A stretch of DNA of 22,643 bases from NCBI RefSeq assembly GCF_000955975.1, contig NZ_JYJF01000115.1, positions 1 through 22,643 on the forward strand. Direction: 5' to 3'. The stretch is from Saccharothrix sp. ST-888. Its GTDB lineage: Bacteria; Actinomycetota; Actinomycetes; Streptomycetales; Streptomycetaceae. A program made the translations under genes and the position numbers. This document shows positions 16,461 to 22,643 of this stretch, one piece after another; position 1 is the stretch's first letter, and every line of letters starts with the position of its first letter. Below the pieces are notes generated by a model, which was not told the DNA's origin, did not search any database, and was given only the letters and a program-made list of their open reading frames with translations.

Positions 16461-16612
16461 GGTGCCTCCTGCGCCTCCCGCACATCGTCGGCGGGAGGGT
16501 CGGTCCTGATGGGGGGAGTTTGCGATCCCCGGCACGGGCGGCGCAGGCAAGCCTCGCGCCAGCGTACAAGGGAACTTCACGGACTCTAACAGTGTGTGGC
16601 CACTCGGAAAAA
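16461..16612 (-). promoter_or_regulatory. secY promoter and leader
   Basis: TAGAGT (16583-16588, minus strand) matches the streptomycete -10 pattern TAGRRT; 18 bases upstream TTTTTC (16607-16612) is a loose -35. This would give a leader of about 115 bases. The leader contains an 8-bp stem CCTCCCGC/GCGGGAGG (16498-16491 with 16481-16474) directly before the AGGAGG ribosome-binding site (16465-16470). Position after a strong terminator supports a promoter here. Confidence 0.55.
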
Positions 16613-16674
16613 GCGTGTGCCGCCGCTCCCCTACTTATGGGGTACGGGATGCCCGGGTTTGACACACAAAGAGA

Positions 16675-16714
16675 ACGGGCCCGGTACCTCCCTTTCGGGA
16701 AGTACCGGGCCCGT
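16675..16714 (-). terminator. Terminator after rplO (end of the spc unit)
   Basis: A perfect 13-bp stem (16675-16687 with 16702-16714), one C-A mismatch, then TCCC/GGGA around a GAAA (GNRA) tetraloop on the minus strand. Followed by TCTCTTTGTGTG. It starts 12 bases after the rplO stop. Confidence 0.85.
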
Positions 16715-16726
16715 AAGTCACCGATC

Positions 16727-17179
16727 TCAGATGAGCTCGGTCACGGAGCCGCCGGCGGCGACGATCTTCTCGGCGGCCGAGGCGGAGACGGCGTCAACCG
16801 TCACCTGCAGCGCAACCGCGATGTCGCCCTGGCCGAGAACCTTGACGAGCTCGTTCTTGCGAACGGCGCCCTTCTCGACCAGATCCGCGATGGTGACCTC
16901 GCCACCCTGCGGGAAGAGCTCGGCCAGCTTCTCCAGGTTCACGACCTGGAACTGCTTGTGGGCCGGGTTCTTGAAGCCCTTCAGCTTCGGCAGGCGCATG
17001 TGGAGGGGCATCTGGCCACCCTCGAAGCGCTGCGGAACCTGGTAACGGGCCTTGGTGCCCTTGGTACCACGACCTGCGGTCTTACCCTTGGAGCCCTCAC
17101 CACGACCAACACGGATCTTGGCGGTCTTGGCACCCGGGGCAGGCTTCAGGTTGTGGACCTTCAGCGGAGAGTCCGCCAT
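16727..17179 (-). CDS. rplO: 50S ribosomal protein L15
   Basis: Large-subunit assembly protein. The 150-residue product reads MADSPLKVHNLKPAPGAKTA, then RVGRGEGSKGKTAGRGTKG, FEGGQMPLHMRLPKLKGF and a C-terminal beta domain ending AAGGSVTELI. The ATG at 17177-17179 was chosen because GAGGAGG stands nine bases upstream; a TTG three codons earlier is possible but poorer. Begins one base after the rpmD stop and is followed by the spc terminator. Confidence 0.97.
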   Translation of the reverse strand: MADSPLKVHNLKPAPGAKTAKIRVGRGEGSKGKTAGRGTKGTKARYQVPQRFEGGQMPLHMRLPKLKGFKNPAHKQFQVVNLEKLAELFPQGGEVTIADLVEKGAVRKNELVKVLGQGDIAVALQVTVDAVSASAAEKIVAAGGSVTELI

Positions 17180-17180
17180 G

Positions 17181-17363
17181 TCAGTCAACCTCCTCGACCG
17201 TGACGAGGTGGCGGACGGTCTGGGCCATCCCGCGGATCTCGGGACGGTCCTCCTTCACGACCACGTCGTGCATGCGCTTGAGACCAAGCGAACGCAGGGT
17301 GTCACGGTGGTTCTGCTTGCTACCGATGTAGGACTTGGTCTGCGTGATCTTCAGGCGAGCCAT
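17181..17363 (-). CDS. rpmD: 50S ribosomal protein L30
   Basis: Small large-subunit protein, 60 residues, starting MARLKITQTKSYIGSKQNHR and containing LRSLGLKRMHDVVVKED and MAQTVRHLV, the full L30 signature. The ATG at 17361-17363 shares its A with the rpsE stop (TGATG), and the next gene rplO starts one base after its own stop, so it is tightly packed. Lies in the standard rpsE-rpmD-rplO order. Confidence 0.97.
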   Translation of the reverse strand: MARLKITQTKSYIGSKQNHRDTLRSLGLKRMHDVVVKEDRPEIRGMAQTVRHLVTVEEVD

Positions 17364-17983
17364 CAGGCGCTCACCCCGGCAGCACGAGCCCGCAGCAGAG
17401 CGGCGGGAGCCACGTCCTCCAGCGGCAGGCCACGGCGAGCGGCGATCTCCTCGGGGCGCACGAGGCCCTTCAGAGCAGCCACGGTGGCGTGCACGATGTT
17501 GATCGCGTTGTCCGAGCCGAGCGACTTCGACAGGATGTCGTGAACGCCGGCGCACTCCAGGACGGCACGCACCGGGCCACCGGCGATAACACCGGTACCG
17601 GGGGACGCCGGCTTCAGCAGCACGACGCCGGCGGCCTTCTCGCCCTGGATCGGGTGCGGGATGGTGCCCTGGATACGGGGGACCTTGAAGAAGTTCTTCT
17701 TGGCCTCCTCAACACCCTTGGCGATGGCGGCCGGAACCTCCTTCGCCTTCCCGTAACCGACACCCACGGTGCCGTCACCGTCGCCCACCACGACCAGCGC
17801 GGTGAAGCTGAAACGACGACCACCCTTGACAACCTTGGCGACACGGTTGATCGCAACGACGCGCTCGACGTAAGCCGTCTTCTCGACGACCTGGGCAGCG
17901 CCCCGGTCGTCACGCTTACGGTCGCGCCGCTCGCCGCCGGTGCCACCGCCGGCGCCGCTACCGCGGCGCTGGGGTCCAGCCAT
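17363..17983 (-). CDS. rpsE: 30S ribosomal protein S5
   Basis: Small-subunit protein at the mRNA entry and decoding fidelity region. The 206-residue product has a Gly/Arg-rich N-terminal extension (1-30), the RNA-binding domain with VVKGGRRFSFTALVVVGDGD and VGVGYGKAKEV (about 51-83), and the C-terminal half with PGTGVIAGGPVRAVLE. ATG at 17981-17983 with GAGG upstream. The longer N-terminus is usual in actinobacteria. Lies 48 bases after rplR. Confidence 0.97.
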   Translation of the reverse strand: MAGPQRRGSGAGGGTGGERRDRKRDDRGAAQVVEKTAYVERVVAINRVAKVVKGGRRFSFTALVVVGDGDGTVGVGYGKAKEVPAAIAKGVEEAKKNFFKVPRIQGTIPHPIQGEKAAGVVLLKPASPGTGVIAGGPVRAVLECAGVHDILSKSLGSDNAINIVHATVAALKGLVRPEEIAARRGLPLEDVAPAALLRARAAGVSA

Positions 17984-18031
17984 TGGAATTACCTCTCTCG
18001 TTTACGTCCGTCGACAGAGCCGACGAGCGGC

Positions 18032-18415
18032 TTAGAAGTCGAGCCCGGCCTCACGAGCCGCGTCCGCCAGAGCGGCGATACGGCCGGCGTACCGGTTGCC
18101 CGCGCGGTCGAAGACGACCGACTCGATGCCGGCGGCCTTGGCGCGCTCGGCGACCAGGCTCCCGACCTTCTTGGCCAGCTCGGTCTTGTCGCCCTCGGTG
18201 CCCTTGATGGACACGTCGAGGGTGGACGCCGACGCCAGGGTGTGACCCTTGGCGTCGTCGATGACCTGGGCGACCATGTGACGGTTCGAGCGCGTCACAA
18301 CGAGGCGCGGACGCACCTCGGTGCCGACGACGCGCTTGCGAACGCGGATCGCGCGGCGCTTGCGAGCGGCGCTCTTGTAGGCGTTGCCCTTGCCGATCTT
18401 GACAGAGACGCTCAT
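18032..18415 (-). CDS. rplR: 50S ribosomal protein L18
   Basis: Binds 5S rRNA with L5 in the central protuberance. The 127-residue product shows RKRRAIRVRKRVVGT, RPRLVVTRSNRHMVAQVIDD, and DRAGNRYAGRIAALADAAREAGL, the family's C-terminal signature. ATG at 18413-18415 begins three bases after the rplF stop, with only a weak ribosome-binding site, which suggests coupling with rplF translation. Confidence 0.97.
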   Translation of the reverse strand: MSVSVKIGKGNAYKSAARKRRAIRVRKRVVGTEVRPRLVVTRSNRHMVAQVIDDAKGHTLASASTLDVSIKGTEGDKTELAKKVGSLVAERAKAAGIESVVFDRAGNRYAGRIAALADAAREAGLDF

Positions 18416-18418
18416 CGC

Positions 18419-18958
18419 TTACTTACCACTCTTTCCGACCTTGCGGCGGATGACCTCGCCCGCGTACTTGACGCCCTTGGCCTTGTACGGGTCAGGCTTA
18501 CGCAGCTTGCGGATCTTGGCGGCGACCTCGCCGACCTTCTGCTTGTCGATGCCGTCCACGTGGAACTTGGTGGCGGACTCGACGACGAAGGAGATGCCCT
18601 CCGGCGCCTCGACCAGGATCGGGTGGCTGTAGCCGAGCTGGAACTCCATCGAGGAGCCCTTCGCTGCGACTCGGTAACCAACACCGCTGATCTCGAGCGA
18701 CTTGCGGTAGCCCGCGGTCACGCCGGTGATCATGTTCGCCACCAGCGTGCGGGTCAGGCCGTGAAGGGCCTTCGACTGACGCTCGTCGTTCGGACGCGTG
18801 ACGAGCAGGGTGCCGTCCTCGCCCTTGCCGATCTCGATCGGCGCGGCGACAACGTGGGTGAGAGAGCCCTTCGGGCCCTTCACCGAGACCGCCTGGCCAT
18901 CGATGGTGACGTCCACGCCGGCGGGAACCGAGATGGGCAGCCGTCCAATGCGCGACAT
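18419..18958 (-). CDS. rplF: 50S ribosomal protein L6
   Basis: Large-subunit protein near the factor-binding site, made of two similar domains. The 179-residue product begins MSRIGRLPISVPAGVDV, contains GPKGSLTH and ALHGLTRTLVANMITGV, and ends with the L6 signature PDPYKAKGVKYAGEVIRRK. Length is normal. ATG at 18956-18958 lies 22 bases after rpsH. Confidence 0.98.
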   Translation of the reverse strand: MSRIGRLPISVPAGVDVTIDGQAVSVKGPKGSLTHVVAAPIEIGKGEDGTLLVTRPNDERQSKALHGLTRTLVANMITGVTAGYRKSLEISGVGYRVAAKGSSMEFQLGYSHPILVEAPEGISFVVESATKFHVDGIDKQKVGEVAAKIRKLRKPDPYKAKGVKYAGEVIRRKVGKSGK

Positions 18959-18980
18959 TGCTGTACCTCCGTTTCCCGAA

Positions 18981-19388
18981 TTACCAGACGTAGGCGAGAA
19001 CTTCTCCGCCTACGCCCTTCTTGGCGGCCTGCTTGTCGGTCAGGAGGCCGGAGGACGTGGAGATGATCGCCACGCCCAGGCCGCCGAGAACCTTCGGCAG
19101 GTTGGTGGACTTTGCGTAAACGCGCAGACCCGGCTTGCTGATGCGCTTGATGCCGGCGATGGAGCGCTCACGGTTGGGGCCGAACTTGAGCTCGATGGTC
19201 AGCTTCTTGCCGACCTCGCCCTCGGTCGGGTCCTCAACCTTGTAGGAGGAGATGTACCCCTCCTGCTGCAGGATCTCGGCGACGTGTGCCTTGATCTTGC
19301 TAGCCGGCATCGCCACGGAGTCGTGGTACGCCGAGTTAGCGTTACGCAGACGCGTGAGCATGTCTGCGATGGGGTCGGTCATGGTCAT
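18981..19388 (-). CDS. rpsH: 30S ribosomal protein S8
   Basis: Binds the central domain of 16S rRNA and, in E. coli, represses the spc operon. The 135-residue product begins MTMTDPIADMLTRLRNANSA, then FGPNRERSIAGIKRISKPGL and the C-terminal STSSGLLTDKQAAKKGVGG. Start ATG at 19386-19388 is favoured by TGAGG five bases upstream; a second ATG two codons later is possible, and an open frame above lacks similarity. Preceded by an unusually long structured spacer. Confidence 0.97.
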   Translation of the reverse strand: MTMTDPIADMLTRLRNANSAYHDSVAMPASKIKAHVAEILQQEGYISSYKVEDPTEGEVGKKLTIELKFGPNRERSIAGIKRISKPGLRVYAKSTNLPKVLGGLGVAIISTSSGLLTDKQAAKKGVGGEVLAYVW

Positions 19389-19676
19389 GGTGGCCTCAGG
19401 CCTCTCTCGCCATGGTTTCTCCGCACCAGGTCCCCCTCCGCGCACTCGGAAGAGTGCGAAAGGGGCACAAGCGCAGGGGACCTACGACGTAGTAAGACTG
19501 GGTTGCGAGCCCTCAAACGAGAGCCGCGAGCATTCATAGGGAATGCCGCGGCAGGGGGCCCGACCCCACTACCTTACGGGATCCCTGGCGGGAGCCCAAA
19601 CTCCGCCCGAAGGGGAGGAGAAGGAGTGGGGCCGGGCACCTCTGCGTCGCTGGATGCCCAGAGCTCTAGTAGGTGA
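19389..19676 (-). promoter_or_regulatory. rpsN-rpsH spacer: three stem-loops and a promoter candidate
   Basis: The longest gap in the cluster. On the minus strand, in order: a long stem 19637-19625 with 19570-19558 (13 positions, one mismatch), extended by AAGG/CCTT, with an inner hairpin (19587-19607); a 12-bp stem with one bulge (19541-19552 with 19523-19535, loop ATAGG), terminator-like; and an outer 8-bp AGGTCCCC/GGGGACCT stem (19428-19435 with 19476-19483) enclosing a 7-bp hairpin (19441-19458). TTGAGG (19511-19516), 16 bases, TACTAC (19489-19494) is a weak promoter candidate for rpsH. No gene is seen. Confidence 0.5.
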
Positions 19677-19862
19677 CTACCAGGAGCTCTTGGTCACGCC
19701 CGGCAGCTCGCCGCGGTGGGCCATCTCACGGAGGCACACACGGCACAGGCCGAACTTGCGGTACACCGAGTGCGGACGGCCGCAGCGCTGGCACCGGGTG
19801 TACGCCCGGACAGCGAACTTCGGCTTACGCTCGGCCTTTGCGATGAGGGACTTCTTCGCCAT
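19677..19862 (-). CDS. rpsN: 30S ribosomal protein S14, zinc-binding (type Z)
   Basis: Small-subunit head protein. The 61-residue product begins MAKKSLIAKAERKPKFAVRA and carries CQRC (24-27) and CRVC (40-43), the zinc knuckle that defines the short type; zinc-free longer paralogues exist elsewhere in many streptomycetes (family knowledge). ATG at 19860-19862 follows AAGGAGG. It begins four bases after the rplE stop. Confidence 0.98.
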   Translation of the reverse strand: MAKKSLIAKAERKPKFAVRAYTRCQRCGRPHSVYRKFGLCRVCLREMAHRGELPGVTKSSW

Positions 19863-19866
19863 TGGC

Positions 19867-20436
19867 TCACGCCTCCTTGAACGGGAAGCCCAGAGCGCGC
19901 AGGAGCGCCCGGCCCTCGTCGTCGGTCTGAGCGGTGGTCACGACGGTGATGTCCATACCGCGCTGACGGTCGACCTTGTCCTGGTCGATCTCGTGGAACA
20001 TAACCTGCTCGGTCAGACCGAAGGTGTAGTTGCCACGGCCGTCGAACTGCTTGGGGGAGAGACCACGGAAGTCACGGATACGCGGCAGAGCCAGCGACAC
20101 CAGACGGTCCAGGAACTCCCACATGCGGTCACCACGGAGGGTGACGTGGGTGCCGATCGGCTGGCCCTCGCGCAGCTTGAACTGCGCGATGGACTTGCGA
20201 GCCTTGGTCACGGCCGGCTTCTGACCGGTGATCGCGGTCAGGTCGCGGATCGCGCCCTCGATCAGCTTGCTGTCACGGGCAGCCTCGCCGACACCCATGT
20301 TGACCACGACCTTGACCAGGCCGGGGATCAGCATGACGTTCTCGTACGAGAACTGCTCCTGCAGCTGGCCCTTGATCTCGGAGTTGTAGCGCTCCTTGAG
20401 GCGGGGGGCCACCTTCTCAACAGTCGTCTCAGACAT
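19867..20436 (-). CDS. rplE: 50S ribosomal protein L5
   Basis: Binds 5S rRNA and touches P-site tRNA. The 189-residue product shows LVKVVVNMGVGEA, TGQKPAVTKARKSIAQFKLR, LPRIRDFRGLSPKQFDGRGN and GMDITVVTTAQTDDEGRALL in L5 order. ATG at 20434-20436 overlaps the rplX stop by one base (TGATG). Usual place between rplX and rpsN. Confidence 0.98.
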   Translation of the reverse strand: MSETTVEKVAPRLKERYNSEIKGQLQEQFSYENVMLIPGLVKVVVNMGVGEAARDSKLIEGAIRDLTAITGQKPAVTKARKSIAQFKLREGQPIGTHVTLRGDRMWEFLDRLVSLALPRIRDFRGLSPKQFDGRGNYTFGLTEQVMFHEIDQDKVDRQRGMDITVVTTAQTDDEGRALLRALGFPFKEA

Positions 20437-20759
20437 CAGATGTCCTCACCGGTTCGCTTGGCAACGCGGATCTTGTTGCCCTCGTCGTCGAAGCGGTAAC
20501 CAACGCGGGTGACGACCTTCTTGCCGTCCTTCTCCACGACCAGCTGGACGTTGGAGACGTGCACGGGAGCCTCGACGGTGACAATGCCACCCTGGGTGCC
20601 CGGGCCCGGCTTGGTGTGCTTCTTGACCCGGTTCACACCCTCGACCAGGACCTTGTTCTCAGCCGGCATGGCCTGAATGACCTTGCCCTGCTTGCCCTTG
20701 TCCTTGCCGGTGATGACCTGAACCAGGTCACCCTTCTTGATCTTCATGCTGTTCGCCAT
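20436..20759 (-). CDS. rplX: 50S ribosomal protein L24
   Basis: Assembly-initiating large-subunit protein. The 107-residue product has the KOW motif KKGDLVQVITGKDKGKQGKV (about 8-27), then VEGVNRVKKHTKPGP and EAPVHVSNVQLV. ATG at 20757-20759 lies three bases after the rplN stop. Its own stop shares one base with the rplE start. Confidence 0.98.
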   Translation of the reverse strand: MANSMKIKKGDLVQVITGKDKGKQGKVIQAMPAENKVLVEGVNRVKKHTKPGPGTQGGIVTVEAPVHVSNVQLVVEKDGKKVVTRVGYRFDDEGNKIRVAKRTGEDI

Positions 20760-20762
20760 GGG

Positions 20763-21134
20763 TTAGAGCACCTCCGGCGCCAGCGAGATGATCTTCATGA
20801 ACTTCTTGTCACGCAGCTCGCGGCCCACCGGGCCGAAGATGCGGGTACCACGGGGGTCACCCTCGGTGTTCTTGAGGACGACGGCGGCGTTCTCGTCGAA
20901 CCGGATGTAGGAACCGTCCGGACGACGGCGCTCCTTCACGGTGCGAACGACGACGCACTTGACGACGTCACCCTTCTTCACCGAACCACCGGGGATCGCG
21001 TCCTTGACGGTGGCGACGATGACGTCCCCGATACCGGCGTAGCGGCGACCGGAGCCACCGAGAACGCGGATGCAGAGGATCTCCTTGGCACCCGTGTTGT
21101 CGGCGACGCGCAGTCGCGACTCCTGCTGGATCAC
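20763..21134 (-). CDS. rplN: 50S ribosomal protein L14
   Basis: Large-subunit protein forming a bridge to the 30S subunit. The 123-residue product begins MIQQESRLRVADNTGAKEIL and has GGSVKKGDVVKCVVVRT and RGTRIFGPVGRELRD, full-length L14 features. The start is GTG at 21132-21134 with AGGAG six bases upstream. It follows rpsQ after a 103-base gap that contains a small GTCCC-TTGC-GGGAC hairpin (21203-21190). Confidence 0.98.
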   Translation of the reverse strand: MIQQESRLRVADNTGAKEILCIRVLGGSGRRYAGIGDVIVATVKDAIPGGSVKKGDVVKCVVVRTVKERRRPDGSYIRFDENAAVVLKNTEGDPRGTRIFGPVGRELRDKKFMKIISLAPEVL

Positions 21135-21237
21135 AGCTTTCTCCTGATCGTCAACGAGAGACGACGGGCCGGCCGCTGCTCACACCGGCGTCCCGCAAGG
21201 GACCCGCTGCACATACGGCCGTACCACATCGGCTTCG

Positions 21238-21510
21238 TTACTTGGCCTTCTCGAGGATCTCGACGACGCGCCAGCGCTTCGTCGCGGACAGCGGGCGGGT
21301 CTCCATCAGGAGGACCCGGTCGCCCACGCCGCAAGCGTTCTGCTCGTCGTGCGCCTTCAGCTTGTTCGTACGGCGGATGACCTTGCCGTACAGAGCGTGC
21401 TTGACGCGGTCCTCGACGGCGACGACGACGGTCTTGTCCATCTTGTCGCTGACGACGAGACCCTCACGGGTCTTGCGGAAACCGCGCGTCTCGTTGGTGT
21501 TCTCAGTCAT
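21238..21510 (-). CDS. rpsQ: 30S ribosomal protein S17
   Basis: Small-subunit body protein with an OB-fold. The 90-residue product has REGLVVSDKMDKTVVVAVED, YGKVIRRTNKLKAHDE and GDRVLLMETRPLSATKRWR, the S17 signature. ATG at 21508-21510 shares one base with the rpmC stop. The spacer after it is longer than elsewhere in this part of the cluster. Confidence 0.97.
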   Translation of the reverse strand: MTENTNETRGFRKTREGLVVSDKMDKTVVVAVEDRVKHALYGKVIRRTNKLKAHDEQNACGVGDRVLLMETRPLSATKRWRVVEILEKAK

Positions 21511-21734
21511 CAGGCGTTCTCCACCGTCTCGATGCCCAGCTCGCGCTCGCGCATCAGGGTGTAGATCCGCGCGATGTCCTTACGGACGAGCTTGAGCCGT
21601 CCGTGGTTGTCGAGCTGCCCGGTCGCCGCCTGGAAGCGGAGGTTGAACAGCTCCTCCTTGGCCTCGCGGAGCTTGGCAACGAGAGCCTCGTTGTCCAGCT
21701 CGCGCAGCTCAGCAGCCTTGGTGCCGGCCGACAT
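21510..21734 (-). CDS. rpmC: 50S ribosomal protein L29
   Basis: Small helical protein at the exit tunnel, where signal recognition particle and trigger factor dock. The 74-residue product has LRELDNEALVAKLREAKEEL, FNLRFQAATGQLDN and LVRKDIARIYTLMRERE. ATG at 21732-21734 and its stop both make one-base TGATG overlaps with rplP and rpsQ. Confidence 0.97.
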   Translation of the reverse strand: MSAGTKAAELRELDNEALVAKLREAKEELFNLRFQAATGQLDNHGRLKLVRKDIARIYTLMRERELGIETVENA

Positions 21735-22153
21735 CAGCTCTCACCTGCCTCGCGCCGGACAATCCGGCACTTCATCGGGAGCTTGTGAGCTGCGCGGGTC
21801 AGCGCCTCACGAGCCACCTTCTCGTTGGGGTACGACAGCTCGAACATGACCCGACCCGGGTGCACGTTCGCGATCCACCACTCCGGCGAACCCTTACCGG
21901 AACCCATGCGGGTCTCGGCAGGCTTCTTGGTGAGCGGGCGGTCCGGGTAGATGTTGATCCAGACCTTGCCACCACGGCGGATGTGACGGGTGATCGCGAT
22001 ACGAGCGGACTCGATCTGACGGTTCGTCACGTAGGCCGGGGTCACGGCCTGGATGCCGTACTCGCCGAACGCGAGCTCGGTGCCACCCTTGGCAGCGCCA
22101 CGGCGCTTGGGGTGGTGCTGCTTGCGGTGCTTGACCCTACGAGGGATCAGCAT
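21734..22153 (-). CDS. rplP: 50S ribosomal protein L16
   Basis: Large-subunit protein next to the peptidyl transferase and A-site tRNA. The 139-residue product begins MLIPRRVKHRKQHHPKRRG, then ITRHIRRGGKVWINIYPDRP, RMGSGKGSPEWWIANV and ALTRAAHKLPMKCRIV, complete L16 features. ATG at 22151-22153 lies four bases after the rpsC stop; overlaps rpmC by one base. Confidence 0.98.
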   Translation of the reverse strand: MLIPRRVKHRKQHHPKRRGAAKGGTELAFGEYGIQAVTPAYVTNRQIESARIAITRHIRRGGKVWINIYPDRPLTKKPAETRMGSGKGSPEWWIANVHPGRVMFELSYPNEKVAREALTRAAHKLPMKCRIVRREAGES

Positions 22154-22157
22154 GGGG

Positions 22158-22643
22158 TCAGGCCTCCGTTCCGGTGTTCTCGGCAGCCGGCGCCTCAGTC
22201 ACCGAGGCCGCGGGGGCCTCGGCAGCGGCGGGACGACGGCCGCGGCCACCGCGCTCGCCACCACGGCGCTCGCCACCGCGGGCGGGACGACCACCCTCGG
22301 GACGGGCCGGGCGGTTGCCCGAGCGGGCAGCGGCGTTCTCAGCGCGGACCTCGGCGATGTTCTTGACGTCGCCCTTGTAGATCCAGACCTTCACGCCGAT
22401 CCGGCCGAAGGTCGTCTTGGCCTCGAAGAAGCCGTAGTCGACGTTCGCACGCAGGGTGTGCAGCGGCACGCGACCCTCGCGGTAGAACTCCGAACGGCTC
22501 ATCTCGGCGCCGCCGAGACGACCGGAGCACTGGACCTTGATGCCCTTGGCGCCGGACTTCATGGTGCCCTGCATCGACTTGCGCATGGCACGGCGGAACG
22601 ACACGCGGGAGGACAGCTGCTCCGCGACGCCCTGAGCCACGAG
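22158..22643 (-). CDS. rpsC: 30S ribosomal protein S3, N-terminal part outside the window
   Basis: Part of the mRNA entry tunnel and helicase activity of the 30S subunit. The visible 161 C-terminal residues start inside the conserved region (LVAQGVAEQLSSRVSFRRAM) and include MKSGAKGIKVQCSGRLGG, EMSRSEFYREGRVPLHTLRA and GVKVWIYKGDV. After about residue 106 of this fragment comes a long Arg/Gly-rich then Ala/Glu-rich tail, longer than in E. coli. The reading frame is open to the window edge, so the KH domain and start lie upstream. The internal GTG at 22638-22640 is not the start. Confidence 0.97.
   Translation of the reverse strand, partial: LVAQGVAEQLSSRVSFRRAMRKSMQGTMKSGAKGIKVQCSGRLGGAEMSRSEFYREGRVPLHTLRANVDYGFFEAKTTFGRIGVKVWIYKGDVKNIAEVRAENAAARSGNRPARPEGGRPARGGERRGGERGGRGRRPAAAEAPAASVTEAPAAENTGTEA

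Noticed and set aside
16461..16580. Forty-codon N-terminal extension of SecY
   Set aside because: It runs over the leader hairpin and AGGAGG and has no similarity to SecY; GTG at 16460 has an ideal ribosome site.

Overview
The window comes from a high-G+C actinobacterium, almost certainly a streptomycete (Streptomyces or Kitasatospora type). Support for this is the strong third-position G/C bias, the frequent GTG starts, the near-identity of RpoA, SecY, the ribosomal proteins and CoaA to streptomycete families as I know them, and the neighbourhood rplM-rpsI-glmM-coaA-glmS next to the spc and alpha ribosomal clusters. I cannot name the species.

All genes but two are on the minus strand, so transcription runs from high to low coordinates. 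From 22643 down to 16727 lies the end of the S10 cluster and the spc cluster: rpsC (5' end outside the window), rplP, rpmC, rpsQ, rplN, rplX, rplE, rpsN (zinc type), rpsH, rplF, rplR, rpsE, rpmD, rplO. Next come secY-adk (16460-14491), map (14355-13516), an mscL-type channel gene with a zinc-ribbon tail (13395-12970), infA-rpmJ-rpsM-rpsK (12799-11394), rpoA-rplQ (11266-9648) and truA (9568-8672). A single-span membrane protein gene (7457-8575, plus strand) lies divergent from an ABC-F ATPase gene (7351-5693). The window ends with rplM-rpsI (5429-4428), glmM (4251-2887), coaA (1825-2814, plus strand) and the start-side 574 codons of glmS.

The theme is core growth: ribosomal proteins of both subunits, initiation factor IF-1, the RNA polymerase alpha subunit, the Sec translocon pore, methionine removal from new proteins, tRNA pseudouridylation, adenylate balance, the first step of coenzyme A synthesis, and two steps of UDP-N-acetylglucosamine supply for the cell wall (GlmS, GlmM). 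There are no tRNA or rRNA genes, insertion sequences, CRISPR arrays or phage genes.

The less ordinary content is between the genes. Strong perfect or near-perfect hairpins separate rplO/secY, adk/map, map/mscL, rpsK/rpoA, rplQ/truA, ABC-F/rplM, rpsI/glmM and coaA/glmM, which suggests the cluster is cut into several transcription units. Three spacers look like more than simple terminators: rpsK-rpoA, where one arm has two possible partners; rpsN-rpsH, 288 bases with three stacked stem-loops and a promoter candidate; and the secY leader, where an arm could pair with the ribosome-binding site. I found no evidence of a wholly new gene system. The best leads are these leader RNAs and the uncharacterised membrane protein.
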